Origin: an uncultured beta proteobacterium
GTDB taxonomy: Bacteria; Pseudomonadota; Gammaproteobacteria; Burkholderiales; Burkholderiaceae_C
Length of the DNA stretch: 64,000 bases
Assembly: GCA_903823025.1 (NCBI GenBank)
Contig: CAIJRK010000049.1
Location: 1-64,000, forward strand
Direction: 5' to 3'
Position 1 is the first letter of the stretch; each line of letters starts with the position of its first letter. Shown here one piece after another: positions 1 to 8,279 of this stretch. A program made the translations under genes and the position numbers. The notes beneath the pieces are model-generated. The model saw only the letters and a list, made by a program, of their open reading frames with translations, searched no databases and was not told the origin of the DNA.

Positions 1-342
1 GCTTTGGGCAGTGCCCAAGTCGTCGCCCTGACCAGCGCCCAAGTCGCTGCGTTGACCACCGCGCAGGCGCAAATCCTGACCAGCGCCCAAATCGTCGCCC
101 TGACCACCGCCCAAGTCGGCGCGTTGACCACCGCCCAACTCTCAGCGTTGACCACAGCCAACATGGCTGCGATGCAAACGGCTGATTTAGCAGCGCTTAA
201 AACCGCGCAAATCGCTAGCCTGACGACCGCCAACTTGGTCGCCCTCGGTACCGCCCAAGTGGCCGCCCTGACCACCGCCCAAGTCGGCGCCTTGACAACA
301 AGCCAAATGGCTGCATTCACTACCGCTCAATTTCAGTTTTTG
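1..342 (+). repeat. 14 tandem 24-bp repeats encoding T-A-Q octads
   Basis: The coding sequence has a 24-nt period, with units such as ctgaccaccgcccaagtcgg that vary at synonymous and hydrophobic positions. Each unit encodes (T/S)-A-(Q/N/D)-hydrophobic-x-A-(L/M/F)-T. Most junctions carry a Thr-Thr pair. The array begins before base 1, so the true copy number is unknown. Regular spacing of hydrophobic residues suggests a solenoid or beta-roll-like stack (inference). Confidence 0.85.
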
Positions 343-1218
343 AACTTGAGTACACCGATCATTCTTGACCTGAACGGTGACGGTGTAAAAACACTCAGCA
401 TTTCTTCTGGCGTGAAGTTCGACATGTTTGCAGACGGTCAAAATGTGAACACCGGCTGGGTTAGCAAGGGTGACGGTTTGCTGGTTTTGGATCGAAATCA
501 AGATGGGACGATCAACGACGGTTCTGAATTGTTCGGCTCCTCGACGACGCTTGCAAGCGGCCTCAAAGCAGCGGATGGTTATGTCGCGCTGCGAGAACTC
601 GATAGCAACAGCGACGGCTCAATCAGCAGTGAAGATGCCGCTTTTGGTGATCTGCGTATTTGGGTGGACAGCAATTCAGACGGACTGAGCGGCGCCGGTG
701 AAGTCAAGACCTTGGCTTCCCTTGGTATTACCCAAATAAGTTTGCAAACCAGTGCTGAACTTGGCATTGATAACGGCAATCTGGTGGGCCTGACTTCTAC
801 TTATAAAACGGCAGACGGCTTGACACATGCTGCGGCAGACGTTTGGTTTGCGACCAACAGCACGAACAACACGACAAGTAGCACCTCTGGTTCTGTGCCG
901 ATTCATGCGACAGAAAAAGCTAATCTGACGTCCGTTGTCAGCGGTTTGGCACAAGCCATCGGTTCATTCAGCGAGTCCAGTGCGGCGCAGTCTGGACCGA
1001 CAACAGGTTCTATCCTCGGCGTCTCGGCGGTTACGGCTTCTCAAACAGCGGTTTCTTTGACTGTTGGCAGTATGGTTGATGTGATGAAACAGTTTGATGT
1101 CAATGGAAACCGGACAGCTAACCCAGGCGCCATTGCCGCGACATTGAGCAAATCAGTGACGCTACCGGGCATTCAGGAAGCGTCCAGCAGTGGCTTCCTG
1201 ACGATGGCAAACAAGTAA
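1..1218 (+). CDS. C-terminal part of a large type I secreted repeat protein (5' end outside window)
   Basis: The frame is open from base 1, so the start lies upstream and 405 C-terminal residues are visible. Residues 1 to about 114 are 14 octapeptide repeats of the pattern T-A-Q-V-x-A-L-T. A domain often found near the C-terminus of type I secretion substrates follows, beginning PIILDLNGDGVKTL. It contains aspartate-rich EF-hand/RTX-like calcium loops: DLNGDGV, DRNQDGTINDGSE, DSNSDGSISSED and DSNSDGLSGAGE. The tail is rich in Ser and Thr and has no cysteine, as expected for an uncleaved C-terminal export signal. The ABC exporter and fusion protein genes directly downstream support export by that system. 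The likely role is a cell-surface adhesin or surface-layer-like protein, which is inference; no enzymatic domain is visible. Confidence 0.8.
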   Translation, partial: ALGSAQVVALTSAQVAALTTAQAQILTSAQIVALTTAQVGALTTAQLSALTTANMAAMQTADLAALKTAQIASLTTANLVALGTAQVAALTTAQVGALTTSQMAAFTTAQFQFLNLSTPIILDLNGDGVKTLSISSGVKFDMFADGQNVNTGWVSKGDGLLVLDRNQDGTINDGSELFGSSTTLASGLKAADGYVALRELDSNSDGSISSEDAAFGDLRIWVDSNSDGLSGAGEVKTLASLGITQISLQTSAELGIDNGNLVGLTSTYKTADGLTHAAADVWFATNSTNNTTSSTSGSVPIHATEKANLTSVVSGLAQAIGSFSESSAAQSGPTTGSILGVSAVTASQTAVSLTVGSMVDVMKQFDVNGNRTANPGAIAATLSKSVTLPGIQEASSSGFLTMANK

Positions 1219-1260
1219 CTTAAAGGCATTGCCACTGGCTTGACTTGCCCCAAGTCAAGC

Positions 1261-1298
1261 AAAGGGTGACCAGAGCACAGGCTCTTGTCACCCTTTTT
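1261..1298 (+). terminator. Rho-independent terminator after the secreted repeat protein
   Basis: AAAGGGTGAC pairs with GTCACCCTTT, and inside it AGAGC pairs with GCTCT around an ACAG loop. The stem ends in a short T run. It lies 43 bp after the stop of the repeat protein and before the exporter gene, so substrate and exporter are probably separate or only partly coupled transcription units. Confidence 0.85.
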
Positions 1299-1400
1299 AA
1301 ATGGAAGTCGAAAAATTAGGCGGTGAATCACGCGCTGATTTTTCGATGACTACGCTTGTCCCTATGATGAAATACGGCTCCTCAGTCTTGAACGCCAACC

Positions 1401-3542
1401 ATGTCAGAAAGATTTCCTCACTCAACCATTCAATGTCTGGCGGCAGTCGCTCAACACCATCGTTTGCAAGTTAATCCTGAGCGATTAATTGAAGATTACG
1501 CCCTGGTTTCAGAAGAACCCGCCATGGCGACGGTGTTGCGCATTGCCGCTGACATTGGGTTAAAAGCCCGATTTGAAAAACTGACCTGGGAAGGCCTTCA
1601 GGCGCAAGGAGGGGTTTTTCCGTTAATTGCGCGTTTGCGTGATGGTCATTGCGTCATCGTCGTCGGGGCCTCTGCCAAAGATGACGGCCAAGTTGCGACC
1701 TTGAATCCATTGGCGGACAACCCCACGCAAGTGCTGCTCCTGGATCGTGAACAGTTCTGTAGCCGCTGGCATGGCGACGTGTTCTTGATGAAACGTTTGC
1801 ATTCGGCGCCTGTCGCTAATTTGCCGTTTGGTTTTCGCTGGTTTATTCCTGAAATTCTCAAGCAAAAGACGGCACTAAGAGATATTGCTATTGCAGCAAT
1901 TGCTATGCATTTTCTGGCTCTTGCCTCGCCTATATTTTTTCAATTAGTCATTGATAAAGTGCTGGTTCACCAAAGTCTGGCAACACTTTGGGTGCTGGGT
2001 GTTGGCATTGTGATTGCCTTGATCTTTGATGCGCTATTTGGCTTTTTGCGTCAAATCCTCATGCTCTCGGCCAGCAACAAGATCGACATGCGATTGACGC
2101 GTCGCACCTTTGCACATCTGCTGTCTTTGCCGATTGATTATTTTGAGACAACGACGGCGGGCGTGATTACACGCCACATGCAGCAAGTTGAAAAAATCAG
2201 ATCGTTCTTGACTGGGCGTATGTTTTTCACCGCACTTGACGCCACCTCCTTGCTCATATTCCTGCCGATATTGTTCATGTATTCAATGAAGCTGGCACTT
2301 ATCACACTGGTGTTCACTTGTTTGATTGCTGGCGTAGTGATGGCGATGGTGCCTACTTTTCAGCGTCGGCTCAATGATTTGTATAGCGCTGAAGGTGAGC
2401 GGCAATCCATGATGGTTGAAACGATCCACGGGATGCGAACAGTTAAAGCGCTTGCCATTGAGCCAACCCAGCGGCGGCTATGGGACCAACGCTCCGCCCA
2501 GTCCATCAACATGCATTTCCGGGTAGGAAAAATATCTATTACGGGCAATGCCATCACTGATTTTTTAGGAAAACTTTTGCCGGTCGTCATTATTGTGATC
2601 GGTGCGCAAGAAGTGTTCGATCAAACATTGACAGTCGGTGCACTCATCGGTTTTCAGATGATTGCCGGGCGTGTGGTTGCCCCCTTGATTGCCATTGTTG
2701 CTTTGGTTAATGAGTTTCAGGAAACGGCCTTGTCCGTACGAATGTTGGGCGAGGTGATGAATCGCCCCTCTGAAGGGCGTGCCAGTGGCGGCTTGCGTCC
2801 TGAACTAGCCGGTGAAATCTCGTTTGATGAGGTGACGTTTAGGTATCCGGGGTCAAGTGCTGCTGCCTTGGATCGGGCCAGTTTTACTATTCCTGCTGGG
2901 GCCATTGTGGGTGTTGTCGGGCGTAGCGGTTCAGGAAAAACGACGCTCACAAAGCTTATTCAAGGGCTTTATAGCGTGCAAGAAGGCGTGGTACGTTTTG
3001 ATAAAACAGATGCCCGAGAGATAGAACTGTCGCATTTACGTCGCCAAATTGGGGTAGTTTTGCAAGAGAACTTTTTGTTTCGAGGCTCGGTTCGCGACAA
3101 CATTGCTGCCGCCAAGCCCGAATCAACTTTTGAGGAAATTGTGGCTGCTGCCGAAGCCTCCGGGGCGGCTGAGTTTATTGAACGCTTGCCGCAAGGCTAC
3201 AGCACACTGCTGGAAGAAAATGCGTCTAATCTTTCAGGCGGTCAGAAACAAAGATTATCGATTGCGCGTGCCTTACTGTCGAAGCCGCGCATCCTGGTTT
3301 TGGATGAAGCCGCCAGCGCGCTTGACCCGGAAAGCGAAGCCATATTCATACGCAATCTGTCACGTATTGCCGTTGGCCGCACGGTCATTATGATTTCTCA
3401 CCGCCTGTCCACGCTGGTCAATGCACACACCATTCTCGTCATGCAGCAAGGTCGCTTGATGGACAGCGGGCGCCATGAAGAACTACTCACGCGATGCGAA
3501 ACTTACCAACAGCTATGGAACCAACAAACAAGTCATTTGTAG
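1401..3542 (+). CDS. Type I secretion ABC transporter with degenerate C39-like domain (HlyB/RtxB type)
   Basis: This 713-residue protein is the inner-membrane ATPase/permease that powers type I export. Residues 1 to about 130 form a C39 peptidase-like domain. By alignment with C39 proteins the catalytic Cys position is Ser8 (HSTIQCLAAV), so it should bind rather than cleave substrate, as in HlyB. A six-helix transmembrane domain covers roughly residues 150-430. The nucleotide-binding domain has Walker A GRSGSGKT near 507, signature LSGGQKQRLS near 610, Walker B ILVLDEA near 631 and the switch His in SHRLSTL. The start ATG has only a weak ribosome-binding site. The 3' end overlaps the hlyD-like gene. 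No TolC-like outer-membrane partner is seen in the window. Confidence 0.92.
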   Translation: MSERFPHSTIQCLAAVAQHHRLQVNPERLIEDYALVSEEPAMATVLRIAADIGLKARFEKLTWEGLQAQGGVFPLIARLRDGHCVIVVGASAKDDGQVATLNPLADNPTQVLLLDREQFCSRWHGDVFLMKRLHSAPVANLPFGFRWFIPEILKQKTALRDIAIAAIAMHFLALASPIFFQLVIDKVLVHQSLATLWVLGVGIVIALIFDALFGFLRQILMLSASNKIDMRLTRRTFAHLLSLPIDYFETTTAGVITRHMQQVEKIRSFLTGRMFFTALDATSLLIFLPILFMYSMKLALITLVFTCLIAGVVMAMVPTFQRRLNDLYSAEGERQSMMVETIHGMRTVKALAIEPTQRRLWDQRSAQSINMHFRVGKISITGNAITDFLGKLLPVVIIVIGAQEVFDQTLTVGALIGFQMIAGRVVAPLIAIVALVNEFQETALSVRMLGEVMNRPSEGRASGGLRPELAGEISFDEVTFRYPGSSAAALDRASFTIPAGAIVGVVGRSGSGKTTLTKLIQGLYSVQEGVVRFDKTDAREIELSHLRRQIGVVLQENFLFRGSVRDNIAAAKPESTFEEIVAAAEASGAAEFIERLPQGYSTLLEENASNLSGGQKQRLSIARALLSKPRILVLDEAASALDPESEAIFIRNLSRIAVGRTVIMISHRLSTLVNAHTILVMQQGRLMDSGRHEELLTRCETYQQLWNQQTSHL

Positions 3543-4894
3543 GACGATGGTTTGCCAAGCTAGGGCGCAAACCGGCCCAAGGTAAAACCATTATTGAATA
3601 TCTGCCAGATGCTGACGAGATTGAGCGCAGCCCGGTGCCTCGCTTTGCCCAAACGACTTTGCATGTTTTGCTGCTGAGTTTTATCTCTTTTGCGGTATGG
3701 GCTATTTTTTCGCAACTCGATCAGGTGGTGGTTGCGCAAGGGCGGCTGGTCAATCCCATGCCCAATATCGTGGTTCAGCCTTTGGAGACATCCATCATCC
3801 AAAGCGTCAATGTTCGAGCTGGACAAATCGTTAAAAAAGGCGATATTTTAGCGACGCTTGATGCTACTTTTATTCAGGCCGATGAAACGCAATTGCGCTT
3901 GCGCTTGAGTAGTTTGGAGACGCAAATTCAAGGTCTTGCGCAAGAACTCGCAGGAGAAAACGGACCAGGCAAACCAGCCGTCAGTATCGATGACCAATTG
4001 CAGGCTAGTCTGGCCAGTGAGAGAAAAGCCAACTACAAAGCCCAACAGCGAAAAATGGAAGAAACTTCAGCTAGGTTAAGGGCTGCATTGCAGACGAATC
4101 AACGCGATCAGAAGCAGATTTTGTCCCGTTTGATGTCTTTAAAAGAAATAGAGACCATGCAGGAAAAACTGGTTTCACAGAAGTTTGTCTCGCCCATGCA
4201 ACTGTTGGAGGCACAACAAAGAAGTAAAGAAATTGAGCGTGACCTGGAACTGACCGCTGGTCGTGAGCAGGAATTAAAGCGCGAACTCGGCGCTTTTGAG
4301 GCTGAAGCGCTTGCCTTTGTGAAGGGCTGGCGACAAAAAACAATGGAAGATTTATTGGCCGTATCGCGTGAGCGTGACACGGCCAAAGAGCAGCTTCAAA
4401 AAGCCGATAAGCGCAACAAGTTAGTGACGTTGGTAGCCCCTGCAGACGCAGTTGTACTGGAAATTGCCAAGTTATCGCCGGGTTCAATTGTTAAAGAAGC
4501 CGAGACATTCTTTACATTGGTGCCGTTGAATGTTTTGCTTGAAGTCGAGGTCTATATTGATTCGATAGACATTGGTTACATCAAATCAGGTCATCCTGTT
4601 CGCCTGAAAATGGATGCGTATCCATTCCAGAAGCACGGCACCCTGGATGCCACAGTAAGCTCAATAAGTGAGGATGCATTTCGACGCGACACGGCGGCCA
4701 AGCCGGGTGTCGATGCGTATTACTTAACGCGCATTACTTTGGGTCAAACAGTTCTTAAAAAAATGATTGAAAACTCACGCTTGCTACCCGGCATGACGCT
4801 GACTGCAGAAATCATCGTCGGCAAACGATCAGTCATTTCTTATCTGGCGTGGCCGCTAACCAAGGGGTTGGACGAGGCGATTCGTGAGCCTTGA
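3515..4894 (+). CDS. HlyD-family type I secretion membrane fusion protein
   Basis: This 459-residue periplasmic adaptor links the ABC exporter to an outer-membrane TolC-like channel. It has a short cytoplasmic N-terminus, one transmembrane helix at about residues 45-65 (LHVLLLSFISFAVWAIF), a lipoyl-like segment (VRAGQIVKKGDILATLD), a long coiled coil (about 120-300), the second lipoyl half (LVAPADAVVLEIAKLSPGS) and a beta-barrel region ending in the family-typical TAEIIVGKRSV. The ATG at 3515 overlaps the exporter by 28 bp; an upstream in-frame ATG at 3494 is possible. The overlap indicates translational coupling with the ABC gene. Confidence 0.92.
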   Translation: MEPTNKSFVGRWFAKLGRKPAQGKTIIEYLPDADEIERSPVPRFAQTTLHVLLLSFISFAVWAIFSQLDQVVVAQGRLVNPMPNIVVQPLETSIIQSVNVRAGQIVKKGDILATLDATFIQADETQLRLRLSSLETQIQGLAQELAGENGPGKPAVSIDDQLQASLASERKANYKAQQRKMEETSARLRAALQTNQRDQKQILSRLMSLKEIETMQEKLVSQKFVSPMQLLEAQQRSKEIERDLELTAGREQELKRELGAFEAEALAFVKGWRQKTMEDLLAVSRERDTAKEQLQKADKRNKLVTLVAPADAVVLEIAKLSPGSIVKEAETFFTLVPLNVLLEVEVYIDSIDIGYIKSGHPVRLKMDAYPFQKHGTLDATVSSISEDAFRRDTAAKPGVDAYYLTRITLGQTVLKKMIENSRLLPGMTLTAEIIVGKRSVISYLAWPLTKGLDEAIREP

Positions 4895-4976
4895 TCCGCG
4901 CGTGAATTAAAGTGAACCGTCTTGTTTTTCAGTCGTTTTATTGCCGAATAATGAGATTGTCAAAGTCTATATTTAT

Positions 4977-7463
4977 ATGAAAAAGTCAAAAAAAACTGAT
5001 TTGATGATGCGTCAATCAACCCAGACACCTGCGATGCCGATCAGCGACTTGCTAGGTCGTGCAGGCGACTTTGTGGCCGAGAATAAACATGAACAAGCGG
5101 CGGCCTTGTACCAAGCCTGGCTCAAAGACACGCAGTCCCCTGTGGCCTATGCGGTTTACTTTAATCTGGGTGTCACGCTGAGTCATCTACAAGACTTGGC
5201 TGGTGCAGAACGGGCATATAGGCAGGCACTGGCGCTGCACCCTTTGTTCTTTCAGGCCCATTTGAATTTAGGAACTTTGCTGGAACGCCAAGGCCACTTT
5301 GATGCGGCATTGGCGCAATGGCACTACCTCTTGAAAGAGATCAGCCCGGAGTCCATGGAAAACCGGGAATTCCTGCTCCTTGCCCTGAATAATCTTGGAC
5401 GCCTGCTGGAAATTCAAAAGCGATTTCCAGAGGCAGAGGCGATGCTGCGACAGAGTTTGACACTCAATCCTGATCAACCCGATGCAATGTCGCATTGGGT
5501 CCATTTGCGACAAAAACAGTGTATCTGGCCCATCTACCAACCCTTCAGCGGCAACACCTTGGCCAGCATGGAACAGGCAACTTCGGCGCTGGCTACGTTG
5601 AGCCTCTCCAACGACCCTGAATGGCAATTGCAGGTCGCCCGCCGTTTTGTTGAGAAAAAAGTGATCCTTGCGGTTACGCCCTTGTCTGATAACCAGGGTT
5701 ACGGCCATAAAAAGTTACGCATTGGTTATTTTTCTTCCGATTTTTGTTCACATGCTGTGTCGATTCTGACGGCTGAATTATTTGAATTACACGACCGCGC
5801 CAAGGTTGATATATATGGGTTTAGCTGGAGCCGCGAAGATGGTTCGGCCCTACGCGCCCGGGTCGTCAAAGCCCTTGATAACTACGTGTCCATTAGCACC
5901 ATGACGGATGCGGAGGCGGCCCAGTGCATCCGCTCGCATGAAATTGATATCTTGGTTGACTTGCAGGGACTCACCTCGGGCGCCCGCCCCAACATTCTTG
6001 CGTATCGGCCCGCGCCGGTGCAGGTGACCTACCTCGGATTCCCTGGCACGACCGCGTTGCCCTGTATTGATTACGTCATTGCAGATCGCTTTGTCTTACC
6101 AGAGACGCTACAGCCATTTTTTACGGAAAAACCGCTGTACATGCCACACTCATTTCAAATTAATGATCGCCAACGTGAGATTGGCCCCAAACCGACCCGT
6201 GCCAGTTGTTCTTTGCCAGAAGATCAATTTGTTTTTTGTGCCTTCAACAATAACTTCAAGTTCACGCCCGACGTATTTTCAGCATGGATGCGTATCCTCA
6301 TCCGGGTTCCACAAAGTGTTTTGTGGATCATTGCCGACAGTCCTGAGGTTCGAGCCAACCTGACCGCTGCGGCCAGTGCGCAAGGTGTCGCGCCTGACCG
6401 GTTGATCTTTTCCGAACGCGTGGCACCCGCTAACTACCTGGCACGTTATCAAGTAGCGGATTTGTTTCTTGACACCATACCGTTTAACGCTGGCACCACC
6501 GCAAGCGATGCTTTATGGGCGGGTCTGCCAGTGCTGACCTATGCCGGCCACACCTTTGCCTCGCGCATGGCGGGGAGTTTGTTACTGGCTGTTAATTTGC
6601 CAGAATTGATCACTTACGACCTGCAAGCGTATGAAGATAAAGCCGTATTTTTAGCAGGGCAGCCGACGCATTTGGCGCAAATGAAACATCAGTTGCTCGA
6701 AAATCGTCTCAGTTGTCCTTTATTTGACAGTCCACAGTTTGTGCGTGATTTAGAAAAATCATACAAAAATATTGCCATGCAAGCTCCACAAGAAATGAAA
6801 CAAACACCGATTAATGCCATCCACAATGTAGAAGTTCTCAGCTTTATGAAGAACAACTATGCAAATGTTGTAGAAGTGGGATCCAGCAGCGGCGCCCTGG
6901 CACTGGCTTATCGTCAAATTAATCCGCAATGTCATTATGTGGGTATTGAGATTGATGAGCACTACGCTGAAGTATCAAAGCAGCATTGCAACGAAGTTAT
7001 TTACGGTAATGTCGAAAAACTACCGAATGACGTCTTTAAAAAACTGGGAAATGCGCAGTGCTGGGTTTTTGCCGATGCGTTGGAGCATTTATATGATCCT
7101 TGGCAACTCTTAAGACGCATCAAAAGCAATGCATCAGCTGGCGTTGAAGTGATTGCCTGTATTCCAAATGCGCAACATTGGGGCGTTCAATCCACTCTCA
7201 ATTCGGGTAACTTTTTTTATCAGGATTCAGGATTACTGGATCGGACCCATATTCGTTGGTTAACTCGAATCACTATTCTGGATTTATTCCAGGCTAATGG
7301 ATTTCAGGTTGTTGAAATGATTTCACGTCTGTTTAATCAACCCAGTGAGGCAATGTCAGCGGCTATTCGACAAATGGCGCAAGCTTCCGGTATTGATCCC
7401 GATATGGCACTGCAGGATGCCATTCCTTTTCAATATGTCGTGCGGGCCGTTGCGGTGAGTTAG
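4977..7463 (+). CDS. TPR - GT41 (OGT/SPINDLY-like) glycosyltransferase fused to a SAM methyltransferase
   Basis: Three modules are visible in about 828 residues. TPR-like helices at roughly 30-165 probably bind protein substrate. A GT41 catalytic region at about 245-560 has SSDFCSHAV, VDLQGLTSG, GFPGTTALP, CAFNNNFKFTP (with the Lys expected for nucleotide-sugar binding) and LDTIPFNAGTTASDALWAG. A class I methyltransferase at about 610-760 has motif I VVEVGSSSGALAL and DALEHLYDPW. GT41 enzymes move GlcNAc or related sugars to Ser, Thr or Asn of cytoplasmic proteins. The start is uncertain: ATG 4977, TTG 4941 and ATG 5004 are in frame and none has a strong ribosome-binding site. Likely targets, by inference, are the repeat protein or flagellin. 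Confidence 0.85.
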   Translation: MKKSKKTDLMMRQSTQTPAMPISDLLGRAGDFVAENKHEQAAALYQAWLKDTQSPVAYAVYFNLGVTLSHLQDLAGAERAYRQALALHPLFFQAHLNLGTLLERQGHFDAALAQWHYLLKEISPESMENREFLLLALNNLGRLLEIQKRFPEAEAMLRQSLTLNPDQPDAMSHWVHLRQKQCIWPIYQPFSGNTLASMEQATSALATLSLSNDPEWQLQVARRFVEKKVILAVTPLSDNQGYGHKKLRIGYFSSDFCSHAVSILTAELFELHDRAKVDIYGFSWSREDGSALRARVVKALDNYVSISTMTDAEAAQCIRSHEIDILVDLQGLTSGARPNILAYRPAPVQVTYLGFPGTTALPCIDYVIADRFVLPETLQPFFTEKPLYMPHSFQINDRQREIGPKPTRASCSLPEDQFVFCAFNNNFKFTPDVFSAWMRILIRVPQSVLWIIADSPEVRANLTAAASAQGVAPDRLIFSERVAPANYLARYQVADLFLDTIPFNAGTTASDALWAGLPVLTYAGHTFASRMAGSLLLAVNLPELITYDLQAYEDKAVFLAGQPTHLAQMKHQLLENRLSCPLFDSPQFVRDLEKSYKNIAMQAPQEMKQTPINAIHNVEVLSFMKNNYANVVEVGSSSGALALAYRQINPQCHYVGIEIDEHYAEVSKQHCNEVIYGNVEKLPNDVFKKLGNAQCWVFADALEHLYDPWQLLRRIKSNASAGVEVIACIPNAQHWGVQSTLNSGNFFYQDSGLLDRTHIRWLTRITILDLFQANGFQVVEMISRLFNQPSEAMSAAIRQMAQASGIDPDMALQDAIPFQYVVRAVAVS

Positions 7464-7465
7464 TC

Positions 7466-8266
7466 ATGAACCAAGTCCATCTTTACCATATTGCGTATTC
7501 TGAAAAAACATTACAAGATATGGAGCCTGGCTACACGCTATTAAATAATATCAATAGTGCCCGTAATGATTGGCGAGAATACTGGCCAATTCGTCATTTT
7601 TTATTAAATCATGCGCTAGATGATAATAACTATTATGGTTTCTTCTCGCCACGATTTAAAGAGAAAACAGGACTTAGCCATTCACAGGTGACCGAATTTG
7701 TGCAGGCCGCTGGTCCCGCTACGGATGTCATTTCATTCAGTCCACAACCGGATATGGGTGCTTTCTTTCTTAATGTTTTTGAACAAGAAGAAATGTTTCA
7801 GCCTGGATTTATTGCAGCCAGTGAAGATTTTCTTGAAGCTTGCGGTAAGCCTATGCAGTTAGGCCATTTAGTAATGGATTCACGACAGATTATTTTCAGC
7901 AATTATTTTGTTGCGCGTCCTAAATTCTGGCGCGCGTGGCTTGACTTGAATGAAAAGCTATTTGCTATCTGTGAAGGGCCTGACAGTGTATTAAAGCAGG
8001 CCCTTACATTTGAAACAGGTTATGCCGGGGCTGTTCAACGAAAAGTATTTTTAATGGAGCGTATCGCCTCCCTGTTGTTGACGATCAATCCAGCATGGCA
8101 GGTGCGGGCCTACAACACGTTCCGCTGCGCATGGTCAGCTAGCCGTTTGAATCAATTCAAACTGGAAGCTGTGCTCAGCGACGCCTTGAAAATAGCAATG
8201 AAAGAACAGGGATTTGACAGCTACCAGGAAGCTTTTTCTACGCTTCGCGACAAGTTGCGATCATAG
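7466..8266 (+). CDS. Conserved-looking protein of unknown function in the glycosylation island
   Basis: This 266-residue protein starts 2 bp after the GT41 fusion and is probably co-transcribed with it. No signal peptide or membrane helix is seen. It is rich in aromatics (NDWREYWPIRHFL, YYGFFSPRF, FSNYFVARPKFWRAW). The stretch ATDVISFSPQPDMGAFFLNVFEQ and the position between two glycosyltransferases suggest a sugar-transfer or glycan-modifying role, but no family motif such as DxD is clear, so function is not assigned. Codon usage is AT-richer than the flagellar genes, consistent with transfer. Confidence 0.7.
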   Translation: MNQVHLYHIAYSEKTLQDMEPGYTLLNNINSARNDWREYWPIRHFLLNHALDDNNYYGFFSPRFKEKTGLSHSQVTEFVQAAGPATDVISFSPQPDMGAFFLNVFEQEEMFQPGFIAASEDFLEACGKPMQLGHLVMDSRQIIFSNYFVARPKFWRAWLDLNEKLFAICEGPDSVLKQALTFETGYAGAVQRKVFLMERIASLLLTINPAWQVRAYNTFRCAWSASRLNQFKLEAVLSDALKIAMKEQGFDSYQEAFSTLRDKLRS

Positions 8267-8279
8267 AAATTTTGAACTT

